In this document: one piece after another, positions 35,876 through 45,435 of the stretch
Position numbering within the stretch: position 1 is the stretch's first letter
How the letters are laid out: every line of letters starts with the position of its first letter
From: Endobugula sp047636495
GTDB lineage: Bacteria > Pseudomonadota > Gammaproteobacteria > Pseudomonadales > Cellvibrionaceae
Direction of reading: 5' to 3'
Length of the DNA: 64,000 nucleotides
Assembly (NCBI GenBank): GCA_047636495.1
Contig: JBLILH010000001.1
Coordinates: 1 to 64,000, forward strand
Notes under the pieces: model-generated
Databases searched by the model: none
What the model saw: the letters and a program-made list of their open reading frames with translations, nothing else
What the model was told of the DNA's origin: nothing
Position numbers and translations under genes: made by a program

Positions 35876-36523
35876 TCATTCTTTTTTCTTGTAAGGACCG
35901 TCAAGTAAGCCTTGGTTGGTATTGTTGACTGCCCCTTGGTTTGCCCATTGCGATAATTGTGGCGTATGGTCTATAAGTGAGCCGGCAACTTGTTCTATAG
36001 CTGCTGAGATAATAGCGCCTAAAAGTCCACCACCGCCATCTCCAGATTTTTGTTGAGCAAAAGCTGTAGATTCCCACAACAAATCTCCGGTACGGGTATC
36101 AACTAACTTTAGAGTCGAACGAACAACAGCTTTAGACGAAATAACTTGGTATTTTTGTCCCCATTCTTCAATGGATACATAGAGTACAGCATCTGCACCA
36201 ATATGTTCGCGGATCTTATCAAGAGGAATTGTATTCATTTCTGCGGGTGTTGGTAGGCCATTCTCTTTTAGAAAATGATCAATTACGGCGACAGGAAAAA
36301 CATAATATCCCTTCTCGGCGATAGGCTTAGTAATCGTCGATAAGAAAATATAAGGAGCGTTTACATCTATAGAGCTATTGTTGGGTGGGATGATCAGTAT
36401 TGATTTTGGTTTGCTCGCAATGAGCGCAGAGTAATCGTAGGGTGGAGCGGTTTGACAGCCTGTGATTAGCAATACTAAAATTGTGACTGACAGTAATGAT
36501 AATTTTTTATAAGTGTCCATCAT
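35876..36523 (-). CDS. DUF799 lipoprotein (GNA1162-like)
   Basis: A 215-residue lipoprotein. After a hydrophobic run the lipobox is LLITGC followed by QTAPPYDY. The body matches DUF799: KPKSILIIPPNNSSIDVNAP and GADAVLYVSIEEWGQKYQV. The start at ATG 36523 is preferred because AAGGA lies 10 bases upstream; the longer frame would overlap the preceding gene. It is the third gene of a CsgG-like/DUF4810/DUF799 operon, the set known in Neisseria for the GNA1162 locus. These proteins are thought to form an envelope complex; the role is not settled. Confidence 0.9.
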   Translation of the reverse strand: MMDTYKKLSLLSVTILVLLITGCQTAPPYDYSALIASKPKSILIIPPNNSSIDVNAPYIFLSTITKPIAEKGYYVFPVAVIDHFLKENGLPTPAEMNTIPLDKIREHIGADAVLYVSIEEWGQKYQVISSKAVVRSTLKLVDTRTGDLLWESTAFAQQKSGDGGGGLLGAIISAAIEQVAGSLIDHTPQLSQWANQGAVNNTNQGLLDGPYKKKE

Positions 36524-36536
36524 GAGGTTAATATCC

Positions 36537-36908
36537 TTAAAGCTTTTTCTTGAAATCTTCAGCACGTTTTAACATGCCGTCAATTAATGTTTGTGAATCA
36601 GGGTAAAGTGATCTTTCAGTATTAAACGCGTTGGTTGCAGCAACATTATTACCTTCGATACTATACATATACCCTAGATGAGCATACACGCCCGGTGGCA
36701 CTGGCTTTCCTAGTGCTTCAGCTTGCTGAATGTCAGTGGTTATTTTTTCTATTTGAACGATAGATGTTGCTTCGCCTGGCACCATATACATATCATGTAG
36801 CAATTGCTCATATTCACCCCAGTGGTATGTGGTTTTTGGAGCGGATATACAGCCAGCCAGCAAGCAAGAACTGATTAATGCAGCACTTAGGCCTTTATTA
36901 AATTTCAT
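36537..36908 (-). CDS. DUF4810 lipoprotein
   Basis: A 123-residue lipoprotein with lipobox LLAGC after a short hydrophobic run. KTTYHWGEYEQLLHDMYM is the DUF4810 signature, and the second half (GVYAHLGYMYSIEGNNVAAT) looks like a TPR-type helical pair. Middle gene of the three-lipoprotein operon; the downstream gene starts 13 bases after its stop. Confidence 0.9.
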   Translation of the reverse strand: MKFNKGLSAALISSCLLAGCISAPKTTYHWGEYEQLLHDMYMVPGEATSIVQIEKITTDIQQAEALGKPVPPGVYAHLGYMYSIEGNNVAATNAFNTERSLYPDSQTLIDGMLKRAEDFKKKL

Positions 36909-36945
36909 GGTTATTATTCCTTTGATATTATATTCGCAGCTGGTT

Positions 36946-37635
36946 TTATTCGGATACGGTTAATGAGCCGTTGTCGATATCTCTCGTCATGTTATTCACT
37001 GCTTCTGTAATCGCAAAATTGAGTACTTTGCCATTAAGCGTCGAGTCATAACCCGAGGCGGTTCCAAATCCTAGGACTTGACGTTGGTCTAGCTGGTACT
37101 CACCGGCACCCTGTGTCGAGTAAATGATTTCTGAAGTCAGTACATCTACAACGTTTAAGGACACTTTAGAATAAGCAATTTGCTTGCGGCCAGCGCCTAA
37201 AATACCAAACAGCTGTTGGTCGCCTACTTCCTTACGTCCAAACTCAGTAACCGCACCGGTAACGACATAACGAGCACCCTTAACTGTCTGTGATTGCTTG
37301 AGTAGTTCAGCTTCTTGTTTTGATAAAGATAGGTTTTCACGATCAACAACCTTGAATCTATTCGTTTGCTGCAAATGTGTTTTTAAGATGGTTTTTGCTT
37401 GGTTACCCAGCTGATCTGAATTCGATGAGAATAAACCCTGAAGGTAGCTCGAACGATTGTTAAAATTACCTACGGCTAGAGTCGTTTTTACACCGGTATA
37501 AGATGTATTGAACGTCTCTACTTTTTGAGATTCGACCACTCGATGTGATTCAATGGGTGCGCAGCCAATCAAAATAAATAGCGAGCTTGCGATTGTGACT
37601 AGGAGGCTTGATCGTAAATAAGAGGAGAGATTCAT
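36946..37635 (-). CDS. CsgG/HfaB-family lipoprotein
   Basis: 229 residues. The lipobox is ILIGC followed by APIES. The body is CsgG-like: TTLAVGNFNNRSSYLQGLF, LGNQAKTILKTHLQQTNRF, KVVDRENLSLSKQEAE and ARYVVTGAVTEFGRKEVGD. CsgG itself forms the curli export channel and HfaB helps anchor a holdfast; with no curli genes here and DUF4810/DUF799 partners downstream, this is the stand-alone three-gene version. It is the first gene of the operon. Confidence 0.9.
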   Translation of the reverse strand: MNLSSYLRSSLLVTIASSLFILIGCAPIESHRVVESQKVETFNTSYTGVKTTLAVGNFNNRSSYLQGLFSSNSDQLGNQAKTILKTHLQQTNRFKVVDRENLSLSKQEAELLKQSQTVKGARYVVTGAVTEFGRKEVGDQQLFGILGAGRKQIAYSKVSLNVVDVLTSEIIYSTQGAGEYQLDQRQVLGFGTASGYDSTLNGKVLNFAITEAVNNMTRDIDNGSLTVSE

Positions 37636-37850
37636 ATGAGTTCCATATTCCTTTAGGTTTCAGAAGGTGTGGATTATCTGTTCGCCGAGACATTGAGTCA
37701 AGTAAAGTTATTGGAGCATCCTTAATAAAAAGCAAGCACTAGCACAACTGCTTGACTCTCTGGAAAGCAAGGGGTTGCGAACACCCCGTGAGGCTTCGGC
37801 CTAAGTTTCGCATCCAACAACCTTAAATTATCACAAAGGAAGGATGCGTT

Positions 37851-38703
37851 ATGCCATCGTTTAAACAAATCTCTGTAGATCAACTTTCTCGCCGCTATTG
37901 ATTATTAGGGGAAGGGTACCCCTCGTTGCCCCATTATTATTGATGTCTCTATTGATGAAGATTTTGATCTCGATCCTTATCTTATTCCCAGCGCTCGTCG
38001 TTTTTCTCACAAAAAAATAACCGATCTTGTCACAGAACTGCAAAACAAAAAGGTTATCGTTATCTGCTAGAAAAGCTTAAAGCTATCTGTCGGAGCGGTA
38101 GTAAAATTGGGCAGTCACGGTGTTGATGCGGAAAGTTCCATGTATGGCGTGATGCCGGTCAACCGCGTATTCCAGATGCCAATATCCCTCGCACGGCGAC
38201 GGGTTCTACGCTATGGGTATGCGCTCATCGCCCTAAAGTGGATCGTATTGCTTGCCCTTGGTTGATTCGTCGTTTTGTTGATCCGGCTGCGCAGTTTTTA
38301 TTTGTACCGACTGCGGAAGTTGAAGCTGTTGGCGAAAAATATGACGCAACACTATTTGACGTTCCATTTGACGTTCCATTTGATGCGGCGGGCACTTTTT
38401 GGTCTCATCGCGGCGAAAAATGCAGCTTTGACACGATGATAGAGAAATTCGAATTAACCACCGAACCATTATTACGTTTAGCGACTGTGATTCGGGCAGC
38501 GGATACCGACCGGTTAGACCTCGCACCCGAAGCCGCAGGTTTATTGGCAGCATCGTTAGGCTTATCACGATTGTATCGCAATGATCTTGAACAATTAGAT
38601 GCTGGCATTGCGCTGTACGATGCATTCTATCGTTGGGCACGCTGCCGGTGGTGAAGCGCATCGTCACCCGCGAGTCGATACGCCGATAACGGAAGGAAAG
38701 TGA
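37851..38703 (+). pseudogene. chrB: Rhodanese-ChrB chromate resistance protein gene, disrupted
   Basis: ATG 37851 follows AAGGAAGG and opens MPSFKQISVDQLSR, then meets a stop. A second frame carries a rhodanese-like part (PIIIDVSIDEDFDLDPYLIP; FSHKKITDLVTELQNKKVIV) whose active-site loop contains a TAG where CAG is expected (VIC*K). A third frame, open to 38654, gives the ChrB domain (PKVDRIACPWLIRRFVDP; FWSHRGEKCSFDTMIEKFEL). A final frameshift near 38640 moves the expected end (GGEAHRHPRVDTPITEG) to 38703. A 12-bp duplication near 38355-38378 inserts an extra FDVP. Nonsense plus frameshifts mean loss of function. It sits 4 bases before chrA. Confidence 0.88.
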
Positions 38704-38707
38704 AGCG

Positions 38708-40042
38708 ATGCAGACTGAAAACATGACGCAAACCATGACGAGTGATTATTCCAAAACCCCCACCTTGTCTCAAGCTTTACGTGTATGGTTGAGTATTGGC
38801 CTACTGTCTTTTGGTGGCCCTGCGGCGCAGATTGCGTTAATTCATCGGGAAATTATTGATAAGCGTCGCTGGTTGTCGGAATCACAATTTTTAAATGCGC
38901 TTAACTTTTGTATGTTGTTACCAGGACCCGAGGCCATGCAGTTAGTGACCTATGTAGGTTGGCGTTTAAACGGTTTTATCGGTGGCCTACTGGCAGGTTT
39001 GTTGTTTGTCATTCCCGGTGCGGTAGTGATATTGGCGCTTGCGGCGCTGTATATCACTCTGGGTGATGTGGCGATGGTCGATGCACTGTTTTTAGGCATC
39101 AAAGCCACCGTTGTGGTTATCGTTGTTCAGGCGTTGTTGCGCGTGTCCAAAAAAGCGCTGACCTCGTCTATTCATTACCTTATTGCTGCGATCTCGTTTG
39201 TGGGGCTGTTTTTTCTGAACATCCCCTATCCTCTCATTATCGTGGGAGCGGCCCTTATCGGTGCTTTTTGCCTAAAGCATGTGAATGCCGATGAGCATCT
39301 AAGTGCTGCTCGCCCATCCATCGTAAAGACTGTTACCACCATTGTTAGCGGCTTAGCCGTCTGGTGGATACCGATTTTCTTGCTCGACTATTATTTCAAT
39401 ATCCCAATCTTGTCTGAAATGGCGAAGTTCTTTTCCACTTTAGCGGTAGTGACATTTGGCGGCGCTTATTCGGTACTCGCGTATATGGCGCAAGATGTCG
39501 TCGCTATTAAGGGCTGGTTAACTACCGGTGAAATGATGACAGGTTTAGGCTTGGCCGAAACGACGCCTGGACCCCTCATTTTGGTTACGGAGTTCGTTGG
39601 TTTTTTTGCTGCTTATCGGGAAGGCGGCTGGTGGTTAGGTTTTGCGGGAGCCGCAGTGACCTTATGGGTGACATTTGTACCCTGCTTTTTATGGATCTTT
39701 GCTGGCGGCCCCTATATTGATTGGATCAGTGCTCAACCGCGCTTACGCGGTGCATTATCGGCGATTACTGCTGCCGTCGTGGGGGTGATGTTAAGCCTGT
39801 CTATTTGGTTCGCCTTACATGTATTTTTTCAAAATATAGGCCAACAGCATTGGCGTTTATGGGGTGATGAGAACGTTGAACTCACGTTAAGCCTGTGGCA
39901 GCCATCTATGGAGAGTATTAACCCTAGGGTGCTGGCTTTGGTCGTATTAGGTGCGTACTTATTACTTAAACGACAATGGAGTGTAGTGGCGGTATTGGGA
40001 GGGTCATCTGTTGCTGCGTTGTTGTTGTGGTTGCTAGTGTAG
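38708..40042 (+). CDS. chrA: Chromate transporter, long-chain ChrA
   Basis: A 444-residue membrane protein with the duplicated CHR domain. The first copy carries LLSFGGPAAQIALIHREIID and FLNALNFCMLLPGPEAMQL; the second carries VTFGGAYSVLAYMAQDVVAI and GLGLAETTPGPLILVTEFVG. ChrA expels chromate from the cytoplasm. Start ATG 38708; ATG 38723 is also in frame. The gene is intact although its partner chrB upstream is broken, so any dependence on ChrB for expression would now be lost. Confidence 0.93.
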   Translation: MQTENMTQTMTSDYSKTPTLSQALRVWLSIGLLSFGGPAAQIALIHREIIDKRRWLSESQFLNALNFCMLLPGPEAMQLVTYVGWRLNGFIGGLLAGLLFVIPGAVVILALAALYITLGDVAMVDALFLGIKATVVVIVVQALLRVSKKALTSSIHYLIAAISFVGLFFLNIPYPLIIVGAALIGAFCLKHVNADEHLSAARPSIVKTVTTIVSGLAVWWIPIFLLDYYFNIPILSEMAKFFSTLAVVTFGGAYSVLAYMAQDVVAIKGWLTTGEMMTGLGLAETTPGPLILVTEFVGFFAAYREGGWWLGFAGAAVTLWVTFVPCFLWIFAGGPYIDWISAQPRLRGALSAITAAVVGVMLSLSIWFALHVFFQNIGQQHWRLWGDENVELTLSLWQPSMESINPRVLALVVLGAYLLLKRQWSVVAVLGGSSVAALLLWLLV

Positions 40043-40349
40043 TAATTATGGATGTCACTGTTAGTGCCATTATTGATCTAACGATTGATCCCGCTATTAT
40101 TCCTTACTAAAGCGGCTGAAGTCGTTATACCCGATACCGGGTCAAGTTGTGCACAGGCTGTGATTAGGTCCGCATCAAACATAAAGACATGGGAGCCTGG
40201 GTCAGTAAGAAGATTGTCCGACATTATGGTGTTTATTTTCGTGTTGATGTCATGAGCATTCCCTCTATAGGGAGTAAGTAGGTATAATCATTATTAATAG
40301 TGCGCGATAATTTTAAGTTGCACAAGTAAACGACTCAATAGGTACCCCC
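40043..40349. other. Intergenic with a REP-like half unit
   Basis: About 300 bases without a gene. GATACCGGGTCAAG near 40137 is one arm of the REP-like unit found in the family 1 elements; the other arm is degraded. The UPF0149 gene promoter should lie in the last 100 bases. Confidence 0.5.
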
Positions 40350-40952
40350 TTGTCTGATAACACCTACGATACCACTACTGATATTAACCCGTCTTCAAAC
40401 TGCTTAGGCTTCGACGATTTCTGTAATTTGTTGATGCCTTACGGTGCACTCAATAGCCCCTCTGAATTACATGGCCTACTGTGTGGCAAGTTGTGTGGTG
40501 GCTCAGCGCTTACGCGCGATGATTGGCTGCAAGCTGCATGGGAATTTTTAGATTTAACCGATACTCCCGACGGCCAAGCCCAAGACGAAGTGGCTATGTT
40601 GCTTGATGTAACACGGGATCAATTAACGTCGGGTATGTACGATATGCAATTACTACTGCCGGAAAACGACACCGATTTAGACCAGCGTACCCAAGCACTC
40701 GCCGAATGGTGCCATGGCTTTTTGGGTGGCTTTGGTACTGCTGGTATCGACCCCGATAGAAAATTCACCAGCGATGCCGCCGATGCCTTGCGCGATATGG
40801 CGGCGATTGTTCAAGCCGCTGTGTGCGATGACGAAGATGAAGAAGAGCAAGAAAAAGATTATTCCGACCTTATCGAATACGTCCGCATGGCAGCCATGCA
40901 TTTTTATGCCGAGCACCACATTGATGAGGACGATTTGCCGACAATGCATTAG
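40350..40952 (+). CDS. UPF0149 family protein (YgfB-like)
   Basis: A 200-residue all-helical protein of the UPF0149/YgfB family: SSNCLGFDDFCNLL, PSELHGLLCGKLCGG (the conserved HG.LCG block), LAEWCHGFLGGFGTAG and DLIEYVRMAAMHFYAEHH. The only start in frame with the full domain is TTG 40350; no in-frame ATG lies before the conserved region. It precedes pepP-ubiH-ubiI as in many gammaproteobacteria. The family's role is poorly defined; in Pseudomonas YgfB is linked to gene regulation. Confidence 0.92.
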   Translation: MSDNTYDTTTDINPSSNCLGFDDFCNLLMPYGALNSPSELHGLLCGKLCGGSALTRDDWLQAAWEFLDLTDTPDGQAQDEVAMLLDVTRDQLTSGMYDMQLLLPENDTDLDQRTQALAEWCHGFLGGFGTAGIDPDRKFTSDAADALRDMAAIVQAAVCDDEDEEEQEKDYSDLIEYVRMAAMHFYAEHHIDEDDLPTMH

Positions 40953-41101
40953 TAGCAAAGCATGAGTAAACCGTCATTCTGGTGATCATCAACGGGTCAC
41001 CATAAATTGGTTGAAGTGCCCTTGGTCTTTTAGGGCAAAACCTGAATCCATATCTATGTGTTTTGAGATTCCATTTACTAGCCAATTGCGTATAACGTCC
41101 T

Positions 41102-42415
41102 ATGACTCAAATAGCCAAACAAGAATTTTCCCGTCGCCGCAAAGCCTTAATGGAACATATGGCGCCTAATAGCATTGCGATTTTACCCGCCGCGAGTGAA
41201 AAAATTCGTAACCGCGACGCGCATTATGCCTTTCGGCAAGAAAGCGACTTTTATTATTTAAGTGGCTTTCCTGAGCCCGAAGCAGTGTTAGTGGTGATTC
41301 CGGGGCGCGAACACGGTGAAACAATCTTATTTTGCCGGGAAAAGAATCGTCAGCGAGAAATATGGGACGGCTACCGCGCAGGGCAAGAAGGCGCATGCGA
41401 ACAATACGGCGCAGATGATGCGTTCCCCATTGGCGATATTGATGATATTTTGCCGGGATTATTAGAGGGGCGCGAGCGTGTCTATTACTCCCTAGGACGC
41501 GATCAACAATTTGATCAGCAAGTCATGGGGTGGGTCAATACCCTGCGAGAAAAAGCACGCTCCGGCGCGATTCCTCCGGGAGAGTTTCTTGACCTCGATC
41601 ATATTATTCACGACTTACGCTTATTTAAAAGTGCGGCTGAAATACGCATTATGCGCAAAGCCGCTGAAATTTCTGCGCAAGCACATTGCCAAGCGATGAA
41701 AACCGCAGCCGCCGGAAAATATGAATACGAGCTTGAAGCAGAATTACTTCACGGCTTTATGAAAGCAGGTTCACGCTCCCCCGCATACACCACCATTGTG
41801 GGTAGTGGTAGTAACGCCTGTATTTTGCACTACATCGAAAACACCCGACAAATGAAAGAGGGTGAATTGGTACTGATTGATGCCGGTTGTGAGTTAGAGC
41901 ATTACGCCGCAGATATTACCCGTACCTTTCCTGTCAATGGAAAGTTTACTGCAGAACAAAAAGCTATTTACCAAATTGTACTCGATGCACAAACCGCGGC
42001 TTTAGCCGTTGCTGTCCCGGGGCGCAACTGGAACGAACCACACCAGGCATCGGTAAAAGTCATCACGCAAGGCTTGCTTGATCTGGGTTTACTCAAAGGC
42101 AAGCTCGATACCTTAATAGAAAAGATGGCCTACAAAGCCTTTTATATGCACCGTATTGGACACTGGCTAGGTATGGACGTACATGATGTAGGCGATTATA
42201 AAATAGAAGGCCAATGGCGGTTGTTAGAGGCCAATATGGTGATGACCGTCGAGCCAGGTATTTATATTTCTCCCGACGATGAAAGCGTCGCTAAAAAATG
42301 GCGTGGTATTGGTGTGCGTATCGAAGACGATGTATTGATCACCAAAGACGGTAATGACGTGCTGTCAAAAGGTGCACCTAAAACGATCGCTGATATTGAA
42401 GCGCTAATGTCCTAA
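41102..42415 (+). CDS. pepP: Xaa-Pro aminopeptidase
   Basis: Removes N-terminal residues preceding proline; a dinuclear manganese enzyme. 437 residues, the PepP length. The N-terminal domain shows QESDFYYLSGFPEPEAVLV. Metal ligands of the pita-bread domain are in LVLIDAGCELEHYAADITR (two Asp), HRIGHWLGMDVHDVG (His), MTVEPGIYI (Glu) and RIEDDVLIT (Glu). It lies between UPF0149 and ubiH in the conserved gammaproteobacterial order. Confidence 0.96.
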   Translation: MTQIAKQEFSRRRKALMEHMAPNSIAILPAASEKIRNRDAHYAFRQESDFYYLSGFPEPEAVLVVIPGREHGETILFCREKNRQREIWDGYRAGQEGACEQYGADDAFPIGDIDDILPGLLEGRERVYYSLGRDQQFDQQVMGWVNTLREKARSGAIPPGEFLDLDHIIHDLRLFKSAAEIRIMRKAAEISAQAHCQAMKTAAAGKYEYELEAELLHGFMKAGSRSPAYTTIVGSGSNACILHYIENTRQMKEGELVLIDAGCELEHYAADITRTFPVNGKFTAEQKAIYQIVLDAQTAALAVAVPGRNWNEPHQASVKVITQGLLDLGLLKGKLDTLIEKMAYKAFYMHRIGHWLGMDVHDVGDYKIEGQWRLLEANMVMTVEPGIYISPDDESVAKKWRGIGVRIEDDVLITKDGNDVLSKGAPKTIADIEALMS

Positions 42416-42497
42416 CCAGCGTATAAATAATTAACCAGAAAAACATCTGGAGACCTGATCAAAAAAGTCATCCATACTGCTGAGCCGATCTGATCCT

Positions 42498-43820
42498 ATG
42501 ACAAACAAAATTTCTTCTCACATGTGCGAGACCCAACATATTATCATTGTTGGGGGTGGCATGGTGGGATTAAGTTTAGCCTTAATGTTGGCTGATCGTT
42601 TGTCTGATACTATCAATATTTCGTTGATAGAAAAGTGTGCCTTTTCTGGCGTTTCTACTGTTTCAAAAAAAAATGTGCTGGGTAATATTCAGTTGCCCAA
42701 CCTGACTTATCAGCCTAGTTTTGATGCGCGCTCGACCGCCATTAGTGCAGGCAGTGCCGAGCTACTGCAGAGTATTGATTGCTGGCAGTTGCTAGTGCCC
42801 CTCGTGGAATCTATTGCCAGTATTCATATCTCGGATCGTGGTCATTACGCGAGTACACAGCTTAATGCGACAGAGCAAAAAATTGATGCGCTGGGTTATG
42901 TTGTCGAAAACCGTACACTAGGTCATGTTTTATTACAGCAACTGCATCAGACGCGCGTTAATATTATTGCGCCCGCAACGGTAGATAAATGTCGATTCAC
43001 ACAACATAATGTTGAGATTGACCTTGCGGACAATAATAGAGAACAAGCTACAAAATCATCGCAAAAGTTATCGGCCGACTTACTGATTATTGCCGACGGT
43101 GCGGATTCGCCTTTGTGTCAGGCCATAGGTATCGACACAAAAATAACGGCGTATAAACAATCAGCCATTATTGCTAATGTGGCAGTAGACAAACCGCATA
43201 AAGGCATGGCATACGAACGCTTTACCGATCAAGGACCGCTCGCTTTATTACCCCTTGCCGATTGCGAACAGCAGCACCGTGCCGCGCTGGTGTGGACGCG
43301 TAACAGTATCGACGCCGAACATCTAATGTCTGCCTCCGATGAACAGTTTTTGAGCGAACTTCAACAGACCATGGGCTATCGTGCAAGTAAAATAACGCAC
43401 GTTGGTGAACGAGTATCTTATCCATTAGCGCTGGTGCAGTCGGAAGAGCAGGTGCGATCTCGTGTGGTAGTGATGGGTAATGCTGCGCATTTTTTACATC
43501 CTGTAGCAGGTCAAGGGTTTAACTTATCCCTTCGTGACTGCGTCAGCCTAGCCGATACCTTGGCAGATAGCTTGATCGATAATGCACGCGGAAATATATC
43601 CGTGAGTAAAAAAATAGGCGCATTATCCACGTTGCAACAGTATTTAGCGTCTCGTGAAAGTGATCAGCAGCGCACTATCGCCTTAACCGACACCATGGTG
43701 AATACATTTTCGTCGAATGCACTGTCACGCTCCATTTTCCGTCAATGCGGCTTGCTCAGCCTCAACGCTATGCCCGTCGCAAAAAAAATACTGGCACGAC
43801 AGATGATGGGTTTAGCATGA
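42498..43820 (+). CDS. ubiH: 2-octaprenyl-6-methoxyphenol hydroxylase (ubiquinone synthesis)
   Basis: An FAD-dependent ring hydroxylase of ubiquinone synthesis. 440 residues. Dinucleotide-binding IIVGGGMVGLSLALMLADR near the N terminus; VVMGNAAHFLHPVAGQGFNL is the second FAD motif, with Asn in place of Asp as is usual in UbiH. FDARSTAISAGSAELLQ is a family block. It is followed immediately by the related hydroxylase gene, overlapping by ATGA. Confidence 0.93.
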   Translation: MTNKISSHMCETQHIIIVGGGMVGLSLALMLADRLSDTINISLIEKCAFSGVSTVSKKNVLGNIQLPNLTYQPSFDARSTAISAGSAELLQSIDCWQLLVPLVESIASIHISDRGHYASTQLNATEQKIDALGYVVENRTLGHVLLQQLHQTRVNIIAPATVDKCRFTQHNVEIDLADNNREQATKSSQKLSADLLIIADGADSPLCQAIGIDTKITAYKQSAIIANVAVDKPHKGMAYERFTDQGPLALLPLADCEQQHRAALVWTRNSIDAEHLMSASDEQFLSELQQTMGYRASKITHVGERVSYPLALVQSEEQVRSRVVVMGNAAHFLHPVAGQGFNLSLRDCVSLADTLADSLIDNARGNISVSKKIGALSTLQQYLASRESDQQRTIALTDTMVNTFSSNALSRSIFRQCGLLSLNAMPVAKKILARQMMGLA

Positions 43821-45190
43821 AAAGTCAAGGCAAACAGCAAACAGTAGACAGCAAACAGCAAGAATTTGATATTATTGTTGTCGGTAGCGGTCTTGTTGGC
43901 GCCTGTTTTACTGCATTGCTAGCGCAATGGCAACAACATAGAACAATCGAATCACCGTTACGCATAGCATTAATTGATGCAGGTAAAGAACCGCCGTTGC
44001 CGGTTTTTGATACCAACGGCGATGAAGGGAATGATAACGGCAGTGACCCAAAAAATGTAAAATTCGACCCGCGCGTCGTGGCACTAACGCACGCCTCGCA
44101 AGCAATATTTTCATCTTTGGGGTTATGGGATCAGATTCAATCGCAGCGCGCCTGCGCTTTCACCCATATGCACGTATGGGATCATGATGGCACTGCCGCC
44201 ATCGATTTTTCTGCCGAAGAGATTCAACAACAACAGCTAGGTCATATTGTTGAAAATAATATTCTGCAAGGTATTTTACTCGCGTACCTTGCCAATCAAG
44301 ACTGTGTGACGGTGTTACGTGGCTTAACAGTGGAAAGCATAGATACTCAGTCCGTAGACGCTAGAGCCAAAGAGAGTACCCGTTTTCAGTTAAGGTATTC
44401 TAATGTAAAAAATAGTGAGAAAGGAGCAACAAGAACTACATTGCACTGTGAAAACGGTACGCACTTATCCGCCGACTTAGTGGTTGCCGCAGACGGTGGA
44501 CAATCGACTATTCGAAAATTGGCGAATATTAACACTCGCGAGTGGGATTACCATCACAAAGCCATCGTCGCCACCGTATGTTCTTCGTTGCCACATCAAT
44601 CGACGGCATGGCAAAATTTTTTGCCCTCAGGACCGTTAGCATTTTTACCGTTAGATCATCCCTCTCAATTCTACTGCTCTATTGTCTGGTCATTGGATAG
44701 CGAAAAATCCGACGAGATGATGGCATTAAATGATGATGATTTTTGTCATGCCATTAATCGTGCATTTCAAAATAAGTTAGGCGCAGCCGTATCAGTGAGC
44801 CAGCGTTATAGCTTTCCTTTGCATCAGCGTCATGCCACTGATTATGTTAGCGATAATATCGTGTTAATCGGCGATGCTGCGCATACTATTCATCCTTTAG
44901 CGGGGCAAGGTGTCAATCTTGGCCTGCTGGATGCTCAAGCACTCGCGGAAGAAATTATTCGCGGGCTCGAACGCGACTTACCTATTAACGAATCCTCAAT
45001 ATTACGCCGTTATCAACGGCAGAGAAAAGCCAATAACATTGAAGTGATGTTGTTAATGGAAGGGTTGAAACGCCTATTTGGCAGTAAGCATATCGCAGTT
45101 CGTTGGTTAAGAAATTTTGGTTTGAAGAAAGTTAACGGCTTTGCTTTATTGAAAAATTGGCTGGCGAAACAAGCTATTAAACATAAATAG
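43817..45190 (+). CDS. ubiI: UbiI/VisC-type FAD hydroxylase (ubiquinone synthesis)
   Basis: 457 residues. FDIIVVGSGLVGACFTALLA binds FAD; NIVLIGDAAHTIHPLAGQGV with NLGLLDAQALAEEI is the second FAD motif; FDPRVVALTHASQAIFSSLG matches the family. The start ATG 43817 overlaps the ubiH stop (ATGA), the normal coupling of this pair. UbiI hydroxylates C5 of the ring; UbiF-like specificity cannot be fully excluded, but gene order favours UbiI. A 12-residue Asn/Asp/Gly-rich insertion (DTNGDEGNDNGSDPKN) lies near residue 65. Confidence 0.9.
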   Translation: MKSQGKQQTVDSKQQEFDIIVVGSGLVGACFTALLAQWQQHRTIESPLRIALIDAGKEPPLPVFDTNGDEGNDNGSDPKNVKFDPRVVALTHASQAIFSSLGLWDQIQSQRACAFTHMHVWDHDGTAAIDFSAEEIQQQQLGHIVENNILQGILLAYLANQDCVTVLRGLTVESIDTQSVDARAKESTRFQLRYSNVKNSEKGATRTTLHCENGTHLSADLVVAADGGQSTIRKLANINTREWDYHHKAIVATVCSSLPHQSTAWQNFLPSGPLAFLPLDHPSQFYCSIVWSLDSEKSDEMMALNDDDFCHAINRAFQNKLGAAVSVSQRYSFPLHQRHATDYVSDNIVLIGDAAHTIHPLAGQGVNLGLLDAQALAEEIIRGLERDLPINESSILRRYQRQRKANNIEVMLLMEGLKRLFGSKHIAVRWLRNFGLKKVNGFALLKNWLAKQAIKHK

Positions 45191-45435
45191 TGTGTCGAAG
45201 ACCGTTAGCCATCTACAGAAACAGTTTTCTCCCGGTGACTAGTTATGAAAATGTAAATATGCATTAGATTACAAAAATAAAAGAGAACGTCATGCGCGTA
45301 GAGTGTTAAGAGAGGAGAGTATTTATTGGTTGTACAGATGCCAGTTAACTAGAATACAGGTTTTACTTCAGTGCCAAGCTGGCAATACGCGAGTATAGAC
45401 ACCGGCCTACGCTGGAATAATTAAAGAGAATATGA
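45191..45435. other. Intergenic, no gene seen
   Basis: About 245 bases between ubiI and the small membrane protein gene. No hairpin or reading frame I would call. Confidence 0.4.

Noticed and set aside
38233..38736. 167-codon minus-strand frame
   Set aside because: Antisense to the chrB remnant, whose plus-strand frame clearly matches a family.
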